A stretch of DNA of 64,000 nucleotides. It comes from Ramlibacter aurantiacus. GTDB lineage: Bacteria; Pseudomonadota; Gammaproteobacteria; Burkholderiales; Burkholderiaceae_C. The stretch spans positions 62,001-126,000 of the forward strand of contig NZ_JAEQNA010000009.1 in NCBI RefSeq assembly GCF_016722895.1, in the 5' to 3' direction. The notes under the pieces are model-generated. The model saw only the letters and a program-made list of their open reading frames with translations. It searched no databases and was not told the origin of the DNA. Shown here piece by piece: positions 7,174-15,709 of this stretch. Made by a program: the position numbers and the translations under genes. How positions within the stretch are numbered: the first letter of the stretch is position 1; each line of letters starts with the position of its first letter.

Positions 7174-8286
7174 TCAGTTTCGGGCTGCCCGCAGCTGGGG
7201 CTCGGGCGCCGCCTCGTCCTTGGCCGGCGCCACCACGTGCAGGGTGCGCGTCGGGAAGGCGAAGTCGATCTGCCGGGCCGCGAACTCGCGCATCAGCGAG
7301 ACGTTGAGCCGCTGCTGCGCGTCCATGTAGAGGTTGTAGTCGGGCTTGCGCACGAAATAGACGACCTCGAAATTGAGGGAGCTGTCGCCGAAGGCCTGCA
7401 GGTGGGCGCGGTCGAAGCGCAGGTGCTCGTCGGCTTCGACCAGCCGGCGCACGATGCGCGGAATTTCCTCGGCCGCCTCCGGGGAGGTGCTGTAGGTCAC
7501 GCCGAAACTGAACACGATGCGGCGTTCCTGCATGCGGCGGAAGTTCTTCACCGGCTGCTTGAGCAACTCGGTGTTGCTCACCACGATCTGCTCGCCGCTG
7601 AGCGCGCGGATGCGGGTGGTCTTGAGGCCCACGTATTCCACCGTGCCGACGCCGGCGTTGCTGGCGATGAAGTCGCCGACCTCGAAGGGCTTGTCCACCA
7701 CGATGGACAGCGAGGCGAACAGGTCGCCCAGGATGTTCTGCACCGCCAGCGCGATGGCGATGCCGCCCACGCCCAGGCTGGCGACGAAGGCGGTGATGTT
7801 CACGCCGATGTTGGACAGCACCGCCAGCACGATCACCGCCCACAGCACCGTGCGCAGGAACCAGGTCAGCAGCGTGCCCGACGCGCTGAGCTGCGCGGTG
7901 TTGCCATGGTTGCGGAACTCGTAGTTGCGCACGCCCACCCGGATGGCGTGGTTGATCCACAGCCCCAGTTGGACCGCGATGGAGATGAACCAGAGTTGCC
8001 CGACACGGTCGGCCCAGCGCGGGCCCAGGTCGGCCGCGCCGATGCCGATCAGCACCGCGGCCACCAGGAGCAACCAGCGGTTGGTGCTGTCGAGCACCTT
8101 GACGAAGAGGTCGTCCATCGGCGTCGAGGTGCGTTGCGCCATGCGGCGCAGCCGGCTCGAGACGAAGCGCAGCACGAGCAGCATGGCCACGTACGACGCA
8201 ACGGCGATGCCCAGCGCCAGGGCGAGATGGAAGAGGGGGATCCCCGCGATGTGGTGTTGATTGAGCCAGTCGGTCAGTTCCTGCAT
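7174..8286 (-). CDS. MscS-family mechanosensitive ion channel
   Basis: Inner-membrane small-conductance mechanosensitive channel, 370 residues. Several membrane segments occupy the N-terminal half. The pore-lining TM3 pattern is 'ITAFVASLGVGGIAIALAVQNILGDLFASL', followed by the beta domain 'VDKPFEVGDFI' and the cytoplasmic alpha/beta domain ('LSGEQIVVSNTELLKQPVKNF'), all classical MscS features. The ATG at 8286 gives MQELTDWLNQHHI; the frame extends upstream to 8379 but that part has no membrane or family character. Probably monocistronic. It is divergent from the Bug gene at 8417, with a strong inverted repeat in the shared upstream region. Confidence 0.92.
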   Translation of the reverse strand: MQELTDWLNQHHIAGIPLFHLALALGIAVASYVAMLLVLRFVSSRLRRMAQRTSTPMDDLFVKVLDSTNRWLLLVAAVLIGIGAADLGPRWADRVGQLWFISIAVQLGLWINHAIRVGVRNYEFRNHGNTAQLSASGTLLTWFLRTVLWAVIVLAVLSNIGVNITAFVASLGVGGIAIALAVQNILGDLFASLSIVVDKPFEVGDFIASNAGVGTVEYVGLKTTRIRALSGEQIVVSNTELLKQPVKNFRRMQERRIVFSFGVTYSTSPEAAEEIPRIVRRLVEADEHLRFDRAHLQAFGDSSLNFEVVYFVRKPDYNLYMDAQQRLNVSLMREFAARQIDFAFPTRTLHVVAPAKDEAAPEPQLRAARN

Positions 8287-8317
8287 GGGGCGACACGCTA
8301 ACAGAGGCCGGGTCATA

Positions 8318-8349
8318 GCCTGCGTGCTATGCACCCATAGCATGCAGGC
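8318..8349. promoter_or_regulatory. 14-bp inverted repeat (operator-like) between mscS and Bug genes
   Basis: Arms at 8318-8331 and 8336-8349 are complementary at 13 of 14 positions, with a 4-base loop. The centre contains CTAT-N6-ATAG (8327-8340). The same CTAT-N6-ATAG spacing occurs at 18878-18891 next to another Bug/LysR pair. In this 130-bp divergent region it is more likely an operator than a terminator, but both readings are possible. Confidence 0.45.
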
Positions 8350-8416
8350 GCATTGCGGGCTGGCCGGCGCGGCCGTCAAATCGCATCGCGATCGACTAGA
8401 ACTTCAGGAGACATCC

Positions 8417-9415
8417 ATGGCGCACCTCCCGACGACCCGGGGCTTCGGCCTGACCCGTCGCAGCTTGCTGCTGGCCGCTTCGGCCACCGCCTTGCCCTTT
8501 GGCGCGGCGCAGGCACAGGACACCTACCCCAACCGCCCGATCCGCCTGATCATCGCCTTTACGCCGGGCAGCATCGGCGATCTCTTCATGCGCCACGTCA
8601 CGCAGCAGATGCCCTCGCTGGGCCAGCCGATCGTGATCGACAACAAGCCCGGTGCCAGCCAGGTGATCGGTGGCGAGCTGGCCGCCCGCGCGCCGGCCGA
8701 CGGCTACACGCTGTTCATGGGCACGCAAAGCGGCCTGGTCCTCAACAGCATCGCGCGCAAGAAGCTGCCCTACGACCCGGTGCGCGACTTCACGCCGGTC
8801 ACCATGCTGTTCGCCGCGCCCATGTACCTGTATGTCAATCCGGCGGTGCAGGCCAAGACGGTCCCGGAGCTGATCGCGCTGGCCAAGGCCAACCCCGGCA
8901 AGCTCACCTTCGCCTCGATCGGCGCCGGCACGTCCTCGCACATCCTGGGCGAGATGTTCAAGTCGATGGCCGGGGTGGACATGCTGCACGTGCCGTTCAA
9001 GGGCGGCCCGGAGGCGACGCAGGCGGTGGCTTCGGGCCAGGTCGACGTGTTCTTCAACGGCGCCAACAGCATGGGCCAGGTCCGGCAGGGCAAGCTGAAG
9101 GTCATCGCCTCGGCGGGCCTCAAGCGCACCGAGGAGCGGCCGGACCTGCCCACGGTGGCCGAGGCCGGCCTGGAGGGCTTCGAGGTGCTGCCCTGGTTCG
9201 GCCTGTTCGGACCGGCCGGCATGCCGCGGCCCATCGTCGAGCGGCTCAATCGCGAGTTCGTGACGCAGCTGCGCTCCACCGTGGTGAAGGAGAAGGCGGC
9301 CCAGATGGGCATCGAGGTGATGCCCGGCACGCCCGAGGGCCTGGCCACCCAGTTGAAGAACGAGTTCCCGGTGATGACGCAGGTGATGCGCAAGGCGGGT
9401 ATCGAGGCGGAGTAG
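8417..9415 (+). CDS. Bug-family tripartite tricarboxylate transporter receptor (TctC-like)
   Basis: Periplasmic solute receptor of 332 residues in the Bug (TctC) family, which binds carboxylates and related small anions. The signal peptide 'TRRSLLLAASATALPFGAAQAQ' has a twin-arginine start. The mature N-terminus 'YPNRPIRLIIAFTPGSIGD' and 'VIDNKPGASQVIGGELAARAPADGYTL' are diagnostic. The start at 8417 follows CAGGAGACATCC. No TctA or TctB membrane genes are in the window, so it is an orphan receptor. It is divergent from the mscS-type gene and convergent with the amidohydrolase operon, apparently monocistronic. Ligand unknown. Confidence 0.92.
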   Translation: MAHLPTTRGFGLTRRSLLLAASATALPFGAAQAQDTYPNRPIRLIIAFTPGSIGDLFMRHVTQQMPSLGQPIVIDNKPGASQVIGGELAARAPADGYTLFMGTQSGLVLNSIARKKLPYDPVRDFTPVTMLFAAPMYLYVNPAVQAKTVPELIALAKANPGKLTFASIGAGTSSHILGEMFKSMAGVDMLHVPFKGGPEATQAVASGQVDVFFNGANSMGQVRQGKLKVIASAGLKRTEERPDLPTVAEAGLEGFEVLPWFGLFGPAGMPRPIVERLNREFVTQLRSTVVKEKAAQMGIEVMPGTPEGLATQLKNEFPVMTQVMRKAGIEAE

Positions 9416-9452
9416 GGCCGCCTCGGGCTCAGGGCGAACGGGCGGACGCCGT

Positions 9453-10445
9453 TCAGTACCGGCCCAGCTCGAAGAACCGCCAGGCGTTGTCGAACATCAC
9501 CTTCTGCCGGTCTTCGACGGAGAGGCCTGCCTCCTCCAGCACGGCCAGGGCCGCCGACGGGCTCCAGCAGGGGTAGTCGCTGCCGTACATCACCTGGTCG
9601 GCTCCGTAGTACTCGAGCGCGAAGCGCACGCCCATGCCGTGCGGTGACACCGTGTCGGTGAACATGCGCTTGAGGTAGGTGCTGGGCGGCTTCGGAAGCC
9701 CCGCGCGGCCGGAGTTCTTGTCCATGCGGCCCGACTGGTAGGGCAGGGCGCCGCCGGTGTGCGACATCACGATCTTCAGGTGGGGGTGGCGCTCCATGAT
9801 TCCCGACAGCACCAGCCGGCAAGCCGCCACGCTCACGTCCACCACGCGGCCCAGGCTGGCGTAGAGCGCGCCGTTGTAGCCGTCCAGGATGTCCGGGAAC
9901 ATCGCGTCGGTGGGGTGCAGGAAGATCGGCAGCCGCAACGCCTCCAGCCGCTCGTACAGGGGCGCCAGGCGCGGGGCATCGATGTTCTCGTCCGAGCCGA
10001 TGCTGCCGGGCAGGTTGACCCCCACCAGCCCCAGGCCCACGGCGTGCTCCAGCACCTCCAGCGCCACCTGCGTGTCGCGCAGCGGCAGCGCGGCGCTGGC
10101 CCACAGTCGGCCGGCGTGGCGGCGCTGGGCGCCGGCCATCTCCTCGTTCCACTGCATCGCGGCGCGCCGGCCTTCTTCCACCGGCAGGTCGGAGAAATGC
10201 ACCGAGAACGGTCCGATGGAGCAGATCACGTTCACGTCGTGGCCCAGGGTCGCCATGTGGGCCAGCTGGGTGCCCAGGTCGAACCACTCGGCCCCGAGGT
10301 TGAAGCGGGCGGTGGCGCCGTCGCGCCGCCAGTACATGTAGCCGCCGTTGCCGTTGGGCTCGGCGCGCGGGTAGCTGCCGCGCCGGCAGATGTCCTCGAA
10401 CACCGACCGGGGCCACCAGTGGAAGTGCGAATCGATGATGCGCAT
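9453..10445 (-). CDS. Amidohydrolase family 2 protein (ACMSD-like)
   Basis: Metal-dependent hydrolase or decarboxylase of 330 residues in the amidohydrolase-2 (ACMSD/gamma-resorcylate decarboxylase) family. Putative zinc ligands are H7 and H9 in 'DSHFHWW', H177 in 'FLHPTDAMFPD' and D290 in 'YGSDYP', with H229 in 'MSHTGGALPY' as the likely catalytic histidine. It is the last gene of a seven-gene minus-strand operon (27 bp after the PrpD-like gene). Decarboxylation of a pathway acid is plausible, but the substrate is not deducible. Confidence 0.88.
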   Translation of the reverse strand: MRIIDSHFHWWPRSVFEDICRRGSYPRAEPNGNGGYMYWRRDGATARFNLGAEWFDLGTQLAHMATLGHDVNVICSIGPFSVHFSDLPVEEGRRAAMQWNEEMAGAQRRHAGRLWASAALPLRDTQVALEVLEHAVGLGLVGVNLPGSIGSDENIDAPRLAPLYERLEALRLPIFLHPTDAMFPDILDGYNGALYASLGRVVDVSVAACRLVLSGIMERHPHLKIVMSHTGGALPYQSGRMDKNSGRAGLPKPPSTYLKRMFTDTVSPHGMGVRFALEYYGADQVMYGSDYPCWSPSAALAVLEEAGLSVEDRQKVMFDNAWRFFELGRY

Positions 10446-10472
10446 GGAAGCGTCTCCTGGGGGTCTGTGGAA

Positions 10473-11783
10473 TCAGGGCAGGCGGTCGCCCGGAGCGTAG
10501 CCGAAGGCGGCACGCAGCGTGGCGACGGCCTCGGGCTCCTGCGGCAGTCGCAGGGCCGCCTCGAAGGCATGGAAGGGCGTGTGCGGGCCGAGCAGCCGCA
10601 GCGCCTTGTCGTGCAGCTGTCCGGCATCGAAGGCGAGGGCCGGGTCGCCGGGGCTGTCGGTGACCAGACGTTCGTGGCGCCGGCCGTCGGCCTCGACCAG
10701 CAGCCGCGCCGGATAGGCGCGCGGGTACAGCGCGTCCAGCGACGGGTCGGCCTGCACCCGCACCCGGTCGGCGAAGGCCGCCAGGCGCGGATCGTCGGGC
10801 CAGCCCTCGCGGGCCACGTCGTCCAGCAGCTCGGGCCGCAGGGCGGCCAGGGCGAGCTGCCAGCCGGCGTTGACCAGGCTCGCCAGGCGGCTGGCCTGGG
10901 GCGCCTCGCGCGCCAGCATGCCGGCGTAGGCGGGCGGCACGTGCAGCTCGACGGCGGTGACGCCCTCGGGCGCGATCCGCTCCTCGGCCAGCAGCGTGCG
11001 CAGCCCGTGCACCGCGGCCAGGGCCTGCTTGGCCGAAGGGTGCGGCTTGATGCTCAGTTCGTCGGACAGGCTGTCGGTCGCGGTGAGCTGCGCGGGCGCG
11101 GCGAGTTCACCGCCGATGGCCTGCAGCCAGCCGCCGTCCAGCAGGCCGGGATCGCCGTCGATGCCGTCGGCCGCCGCCAGCGCCGCCCCGCAGCCGCCGC
11201 GCACGGCTTCGCCGAACAGCCACCAGCGCCCGGTGCGCGCACCCAGGGGCCTGCCGGGGCCGCGGGTGACCTGCGCGATGGCGAGCGCCATGGCGTGGCG
11301 CATCCGCTCGGGTGGCAGCCGCAGCAGCCGGGCGCAGACGGTGGCCGCGGCCAGGGGCGCGACGATCAGGCTGGGCCACTGGCCCCGGGTCAGCAGCCGG
11401 GCGCCGCCGGCGGCCAGCGCCAGCCGCAGGGCCACTTCCTGCCCGGCATGGAGGGCGTCCAGCAGCTCGCCGGGCCGGGTGTCCGCGCCGGCGAAGGCCA
11501 GGGCGGGCGGCACCGTCATGGCGCCGACGGTGACCGCGGTCGGCCGGTGGATGTCGTCGATCTCGGTCAGCCGCATCACCGCCGCATGGGCCGCCACCGT
11601 GCCGAGCAGCCCCGGCCCGGTGCGGCCGGCCAGCCGCAGCAGGGCCTGGCCTTCCTGCGTGCGGCCTCCCGCCGTGCGGGCCAGCAGGCCGTCGGCGAGG
11701 TGCAGCGACAGGCGTGCTTCGCGGCCCCGCGACGAGGCCCCGGCGGCCACGGTGGCCAGGGAACCGATGGCGCAGCCGGCCAT
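10473..11783 (-). CDS. MmgE/PrpD family protein
   Basis: Predicted dehydratase or isomerase of 436 residues in the MmgE/PrpD (2-methylcitrate dehydratase, iron-independent) family. Family features: 'EIDDIHRPTAVTVGAMTVPPALAFA' at about residues 73-97, replacing the usual DD-x-H block, and 'DELSIKPHPSAKQALAAVHGL' (normally K-x-x-P/H-x-x), then the C-terminal small domain. It is shorter at the N-terminus than PrpD of the methylcitrate cycle, and no prpB/prpC is nearby, so propionate metabolism is unlikely. It follows the degenerate M24 gene by 3 bp, so coupling is likely. It probably removes or rearranges water on a polycarboxylate intermediate (inference). Confidence 0.8.
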   Translation of the reverse strand: MAGCAIGSLATVAAGASSRGREARLSLHLADGLLARTAGGRTQEGQALLRLAGRTGPGLLGTVAAHAAVMRLTEIDDIHRPTAVTVGAMTVPPALAFAGADTRPGELLDALHAGQEVALRLALAAGGARLLTRGQWPSLIVAPLAAATVCARLLRLPPERMRHAMALAIAQVTRGPGRPLGARTGRWWLFGEAVRGGCGAALAAADGIDGDPGLLDGGWLQAIGGELAAPAQLTATDSLSDELSIKPHPSAKQALAAVHGLRTLLAEERIAPEGVTAVELHVPPAYAGMLAREAPQASRLASLVNAGWQLALAALRPELLDDVAREGWPDDPRLAAFADRVRVQADPSLDALYPRAYPARLLVEADGRRHERLVTDSPGDPALAFDAGQLHDKALRLLGPHTPFHAFEAALRLPQEPEAVATLRAAFGYAPGDRLP

Positions 11784-11786
11784 GCG

Positions 11787-12860
11787 TCAGGTCGCCAGCG
11801 CCCCGTGGCCGATGCGCAGCGGTGCGCTGCGCAGCCAGGGACCGTCGTCCATCTCCAGCCGCGCGCTGAAGACCGCCAGGGTGCCGGCCGGCAGCGCCGC
11901 GCTGCCACCGCCCTGCGGGGCCGGTCCGCTGGCCGCCACCGACAACGGCGCCAAACCCGTGCTCGCCTCCAGGGTCCAGTCGGCCAGGCGCCCGGGTGCG
12001 TTCGCGGCGAGGTCGGGCGTGCCGCTGCCGGTCCAGCCGGCCAGCGCTGCATCGAACCAGGCGTCGGCGGCGGCCCAGCTGGCGGGTGCGGCGCTGGAGC
12101 GGCAGACGCTGCGCGCCATCCGCACCCAGACCCCGCGATAGGCCAGCGAGCAATCCACGGCGTAGCGCTCGCCGAGCACCTGCACGCCTTCCATGCGGCG
12201 CAGGGTGGCGTCGGCCGCGAGGTCGGGCGCGATGCGCGGCAACACCTCCTCGGCGCCGGCCAGCCGGGCGGAGCCGTCGGCGGCGGCGATCACCTCCGCG
12301 GAGCGGGCGGCCTCGGCCGGCGTCGCGTCGAGGGCCGCCTGGGCCATGGCGGCGGCCTTGCGCGCCAGCGCCAGCTCGGCGTCGTCGGCCGGATGGCGGG
12401 CGGCCTGGTACAGGGCCGTCGCATCGACCAGGCGCGGCCCCCAGCCGGCCGCCAGCAGCGGCTCGGCCACGCTCCAGGGGAGCGCGTCCAGCCCGATGAC
12501 GCCGACCCGTGCTTCCGAGGGCAGGGATTGGGCCAGCAGCTGCGCCGCCTGCGCGCCCGGCTTGGGTGCGGCGACCAGCTCGCCGACGTGCGAGACCTCC
12601 CGGATCCAGAAATGCACCCGGGGCGTGAGCGCCACCAGCAGCGTGGGCGGGCCTTCCGGCTGCACCACGAGCAGGGCCTCGCTCCAGTAGGGGATGAAGT
12701 TGCACAACCACTGCACGGGGGCCGGCTGCGCGAAGGAGGCATAGGCCAGCACCGCGCCCAGCCCCTGGGCGCGCATGCCGGCCTGCAGCCGCGACACGCG
12801 CGCGTCCAGGGCGGCGGCCGGCAGTTCCTCACGAGACCAGCTGATGAGTCCGCGTCGCAT
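11787..12860 (-). CDS. Degenerate M24 (creatinase/Xaa-Pro peptidase-like) protein
   Basis: A 357-residue protein with a recognisable creatinase N-terminal-type domain ('RVSRLQAGMRAQGLGAVLAYAS...WLCNFIPYWSEALLVV') followed by a decayed pita-bread domain. The canonical M24 metal ligands (D, D, H, E, E) cannot be found: the expected first-ligand region reads 'GERYAVDCSLAYRGVWVRMARSV', and the usual HGIG and IEP blocks are missing. It sits directly upstream of the PrpD-like gene and 27 bp downstream of another M24 gene in the same operon. It may be a non-catalytic partner of that protein, or a substrate-binding subunit; peptidase activity is improbable. Confidence 0.7.
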   Translation of the reverse strand: MRRGLISWSREELPAAALDARVSRLQAGMRAQGLGAVLAYASFAQPAPVQWLCNFIPYWSEALLVVQPEGPPTLLVALTPRVHFWIREVSHVGELVAAPKPGAQAAQLLAQSLPSEARVGVIGLDALPWSVAEPLLAAGWGPRLVDATALYQAARHPADDAELALARKAAAMAQAALDATPAEAARSAEVIAAADGSARLAGAEEVLPRIAPDLAADATLRRMEGVQVLGERYAVDCSLAYRGVWVRMARSVCRSSAAPASWAAADAWFDAALAGWTGSGTPDLAANAPGRLADWTLEASTGLAPLSVAASGPAPQGGGSAALPAGTLAVFSARLEMDDGPWLRSAPLRIGHGALAT

Positions 12861-12887
12861 GAATGAAGCTCCTGTGTCGGTCGGCGG

Positions 12888-13991
12888 TCAAGCCGGATTG
12901 ACGGCCAGCTCGCGCGGCGTGCGCGTGAGCACCTGGCAGCCGGTGGCGGTGACGCGCACCATGTCGCCCAGCACCATGTAGCCCACGGCCGGGTGATAGG
13001 TGTTGGGGTGCACGACCAGGGTCATGTCGGGCTCCAGCACCAGCTGCACGTCTTCCAGCACGTGCGACTCGTCCACGTAGAGGCCCATGCCGTGGCCGCG
13101 CACGCGGGTGTAGGCGTTGGTCACGTACTCGCCCAGGCCGTGGCGGCGGAACACGTCGTTCAGCGCCTTGGCCACCTGCCCCTGCGTGGCGCCGGGGCGC
13201 ACCGCCGCGATGCCGGCCTCCATCGCCTCGACGTAGATGGCATGGGCGTCCAGCTGCGCCTGCGTGGGCTCGCCCAGCACCATCGTGCGGCAGATCTGCG
13301 CGTAGTAGCCCTCGAAGCAGGGCGTGACTTCGCTGGTGACCAGGTCGCCCGCCTGCAGCTTGCGCTCGCCGGGCGGGTGCATGCTGCGCAGCTCCTGCCC
13401 GCCCGCGCCCATGATGATGAAGTGCTCGGGGCAGCCGCGGGCGCGGAACCAGGCCTCCAGGTCGGCCAGCACCTCGTACTCGCGCCGGCCCACGCGCGCG
13501 ATCTCGCGGAAGTAGGCGTAGCCCTCGTCGGTCAGCGCCACCGCCTGCTCCATGGCATCGGCCTCGGCCGGCGCCTTGTGCCGCATCAGCCGCTCCATGA
13601 GGGCCGTGCATTCGGCCAGCCGCCCGGCGCCCGGTCCGCGGGCCAGGCGCTGCGGCATCAGGTGGCTGGGGGCCAGGCCCAGGCGGCCCCCCCCAAGCGC
13701 GGCCAGCGCCGCCTCGGCCTGGGCGATGGGATCGGACGACCACGACACCTGCAGCTGCGGTTGCTCGGCGGCATAGCGCGCCGCCTCGGCCGGACCGGCG
13801 ACGAACACGCGGGTGGGGCCTTCGCGCCGGAGCAGCGCCAGTGCCAGGCCCTCCATGGGCGTGACGTCGATCGCATAGCGCAGGTAGTCGCTGCGCCAGC
13901 AGTCGCCGGCGACCAGCATCGCGTCGACGCCGGCCTGGGTCATGGCTGCACGCAGGCGCTCGGCCCGCAGGTCACGCAGCAAGGCACTCAT
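12888..13991 (-). CDS. M24/creatinase-family hydrolase lacking canonical metal ligands
   Basis: Pita-bread fold protein of 367 residues with a creatinase N-terminal domain and an M24 C-terminal domain. By alignment to the family pattern, the five metal positions are occupied by E221 ('SEVTP', normally D), Q232 ('YYAQICRT', normally D), H300 ('GHGMG', conserved), H328 ('VVHPNTY', normally E) and G342 ('LGD', normally E). A metallopeptidase is therefore unlikely. Creatinase is a known metal-free member of this fold, so hydrolysis of a cyclic or amide-type substrate is a reasonable inference. Its start overlaps the HyuB stop (ATGA). Confidence 0.82.
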   Translation of the reverse strand: MSALLRDLRAERLRAAMTQAGVDAMLVAGDCWRSDYLRYAIDVTPMEGLALALLRREGPTRVFVAGPAEAARYAAEQPQLQVSWSSDPIAQAEAALAALGGGRLGLAPSHLMPQRLARGPGAGRLAECTALMERLMRHKAPAEADAMEQAVALTDEGYAYFREIARVGRREYEVLADLEAWFRARGCPEHFIIMGAGGQELRSMHPPGERKLQAGDLVTSEVTPCFEGYYAQICRTMVLGEPTQAQLDAHAIYVEAMEAGIAAVRPGATQGQVAKALNDVFRRHGLGEYVTNAYTRVRGHGMGLYVDESHVLEDVQLVLEPDMTLVVHPNTYHPAVGYMVLGDMVRVTATGCQVLTRTPRELAVNPA

Positions 13992-15709
13992 GGGTTCACC
14001 TCCTGTTCGAAGCCGTAGTCGCGGCGGGCGGCCTCGGGCGTGACGTAGCCGCCGCGCAGGTCCTGCTCGATGCGGACCGGGTCGCGCCGGGCCGGGTCGC
14101 CGTAGCCGCCGCCGCCGGCGGTCCAGAAGGTCACCGCGTCGCCGGCGGCCAGCGTGATGTTGGTTTCCTTCTTCACGTAGCGCTCGCTGCCGTCCGCGCG
14201 CTGCAGCAGCGAGCGGTTCTCGTGCCCGTTGCGCCCGCCCTCGACGCCCCAGGGCGGCTCGAAGGTGCGTTCGAGGTTAATGTTCACGCTGCTCTTGCCG
14301 AGCGAGCGATAGCGCATCTCCAGGCCCAGGCCGCCGCGGTACTCGCCGGCGCCGCCGCTGTCCTCGCGCAGCTTGAGGCACTCGACGATGAAGGGGTAGT
14401 GGATCTCCTGCAGTTCCACCGGCGTGTTGCGCACGTCGCCCTGGCAGATCGACACCGAGCACGAGACGCCGTCGCCGTCGTGCCGGCCGCCCCAGCCGCC
14501 GCCGTAGATGTTCATCAGCACGTAGCGGGCGCCGGTGTCCTCGCGCAAGCCGTAGAAGGAGAAGCCGCCCATGTCGCCCTTGTGCGCGGCGGGCACGAAC
14601 CCGGGCAGTGCCGGCGCCAGCGCGCGCAGGATGGTGTCGATCACCGTGGGCAGCGCCACGCTCCACTGGCCCAGGGCGGCGCCCCAGCGGGCGTTGACGA
14701 TGGTGCCCTCGGGCGAGATCAGGTTCAGCCCGCGGAAGCACCCCTCGTTCACCGGCGCGCGCGGCATGGTCAGGCACTTGAACGCCACCCGCGCCGCCGA
14801 GAGCCCGCCCGAGAAGCCCGAGTTCAAGGGGCTGTTCACCTGCGGGTGCATCTCCGAATAGTCGATGGTGAGGTCGGAGCCCTTCACCTCCACCGTGACT
14901 TTCACGCGCAGCGGCACGTCGAGCACGCGGCCGTCGCTGTCCAGCCAGCTTTGCGCGGTGTAGCGGCCGTCGGGGATCTTCGCCACCACGGCCCGGGCCT
15001 CGGCCTCGGCCTGGTCCCACGATGCGGCGATGCAGTCGGTGACGGTGGCCAGCGAGAAGCGCGACAGCAGCTCGGCCAGGCGCCGCTCGCCGATGTGGCA
15101 GGCGGCGGTCTGCGCGCGCAGGTCGCCCAGCGACGACTCGGGGAAGCGGATGTTGTCCGTGATGATCTGCCACACCGCGTCGTTGCGGCGGCCGGCCTCG
15201 AACAGCTTGATCGAACGCATCTGCAGGCCTTCCTGGTAGATCTCGAAGGTCTGCGAGTTGCCGAAGCCGGTGCGCATGCCGCCCACGTCCACCCAGTGCG
15301 CGCGGTTGGCGGCGAAGGCCACCACCTTCCCCTGGTGGAAGCAGGGCGTGTAGACCACCACGTTGTTCAGGTGCTGGCCGCAGACGCCGCCGTGGTTCAT
15401 CACGATCACGTCGCCGGGCGAAAAACCGTCGAGCCCGTAGCGGTCGATGCCGTCCTTCACCGCGATGCCAAGGTCGGCCAGGAAGATCGGAAGGCCGCCC
15501 GAGTTCTGGCAGATCATCCGGCCCTCGGTGTCGATGAGGCCGCAGCAGAAGTCGCGCACCTCGTAGATCATCATGTTGTAGGCCGACTTGCACAGCGCCA
15601 GCGCCATCTCGTCGGCGTAGGCGATCAGCGAGTTGGTCACGACTTCGAGCGTGACCGGGTTGACCTTGGGCCGGACCACGGCCATCTCGGCCGGCGTGAC
15701 GGCGTTCAT
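13988..15709 (-). CDS. Hydantoinase B/oxoprolinase family protein
   Basis: B subunit of an ATP-dependent hydantoinase/5-oxoprolinase/acetone-carboxylase-type enzyme, 573 residues. Family text: 'VTLEVVTNSLIAYADEMALALCKSAYN', 'NHGGVCGQHLNNVVVYTPCF', 'SEMHPQVNSPLNSGFSGGLSAA', and the glycine-rich C-terminus 'FWTAGGGGYGDPARRDP'. The ATG at 15709 gives MNAVTPAEMAVV and overlaps the HyuA stop by 4 bases, so A and B are coupled. The pair is expected to act as a cytoplasmic heteromer cleaving or carboxylating a lactam, hydantoin or ketone with ATP; which one cannot be read from the sequence. Confidence 0.92.
   Translation of the reverse strand: MNAVTPAEMAVVRPKVNPVTLEVVTNSLIAYADEMALALCKSAYNMMIYEVRDFCCGLIDTEGRMICQNSGGLPIFLADLGIAVKDGIDRYGLDGFSPGDVIVMNHGGVCGQHLNNVVVYTPCFHQGKVVAFAANRAHWVDVGGMRTGFGNSQTFEIYQEGLQMRSIKLFEAGRRNDAVWQIITDNIRFPESSLGDLRAQTAACHIGERRLAELLSRFSLATVTDCIAASWDQAEAEARAVVAKIPDGRYTAQSWLDSDGRVLDVPLRVKVTVEVKGSDLTIDYSEMHPQVNSPLNSGFSGGLSAARVAFKCLTMPRAPVNEGCFRGLNLISPEGTIVNARWGAALGQWSVALPTVIDTILRALAPALPGFVPAAHKGDMGGFSFYGLREDTGARYVLMNIYGGGWGGRHDGDGVSCSVSICQGDVRNTPVELQEIHYPFIVECLKLREDSGGAGEYRGGLGLEMRYRSLGKSSVNINLERTFEPPWGVEGGRNGHENRSLLQRADGSERYVKKETNITLAAGDAVTFWTAGGGGYGDPARRDPVRIEQDLRGGYVTPEAARRDYGFEQEVNP

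Noticed and set aside
9436..9454. Hairpin GAACGG-N7-CCGTTC between the Bug and amidohydrolase stops
   Set aside because: Short stem overlapping a stop codon, no T-run; position is suggestive but the evidence is too thin for a terminator call.
10473..11783. Reading the MmgE/PrpD gene as part of a methylcitrate cycle
   Set aside because: No prpB, prpC, acnD or prpF nearby, and the operon context is hydantoinase/M24-type.
9759..12866. Very long open frame (over 1000 codons) on the plus strand antisense to the amidohydrolase, PrpD-like and M24 genes
   Set aside because: His/Gln/Gly/Arg-rich translation without domains; a by-product of high GC on the strand opposite real genes. The same applies to the frame at 54105-57860 opposite gspE/gspD and many others.
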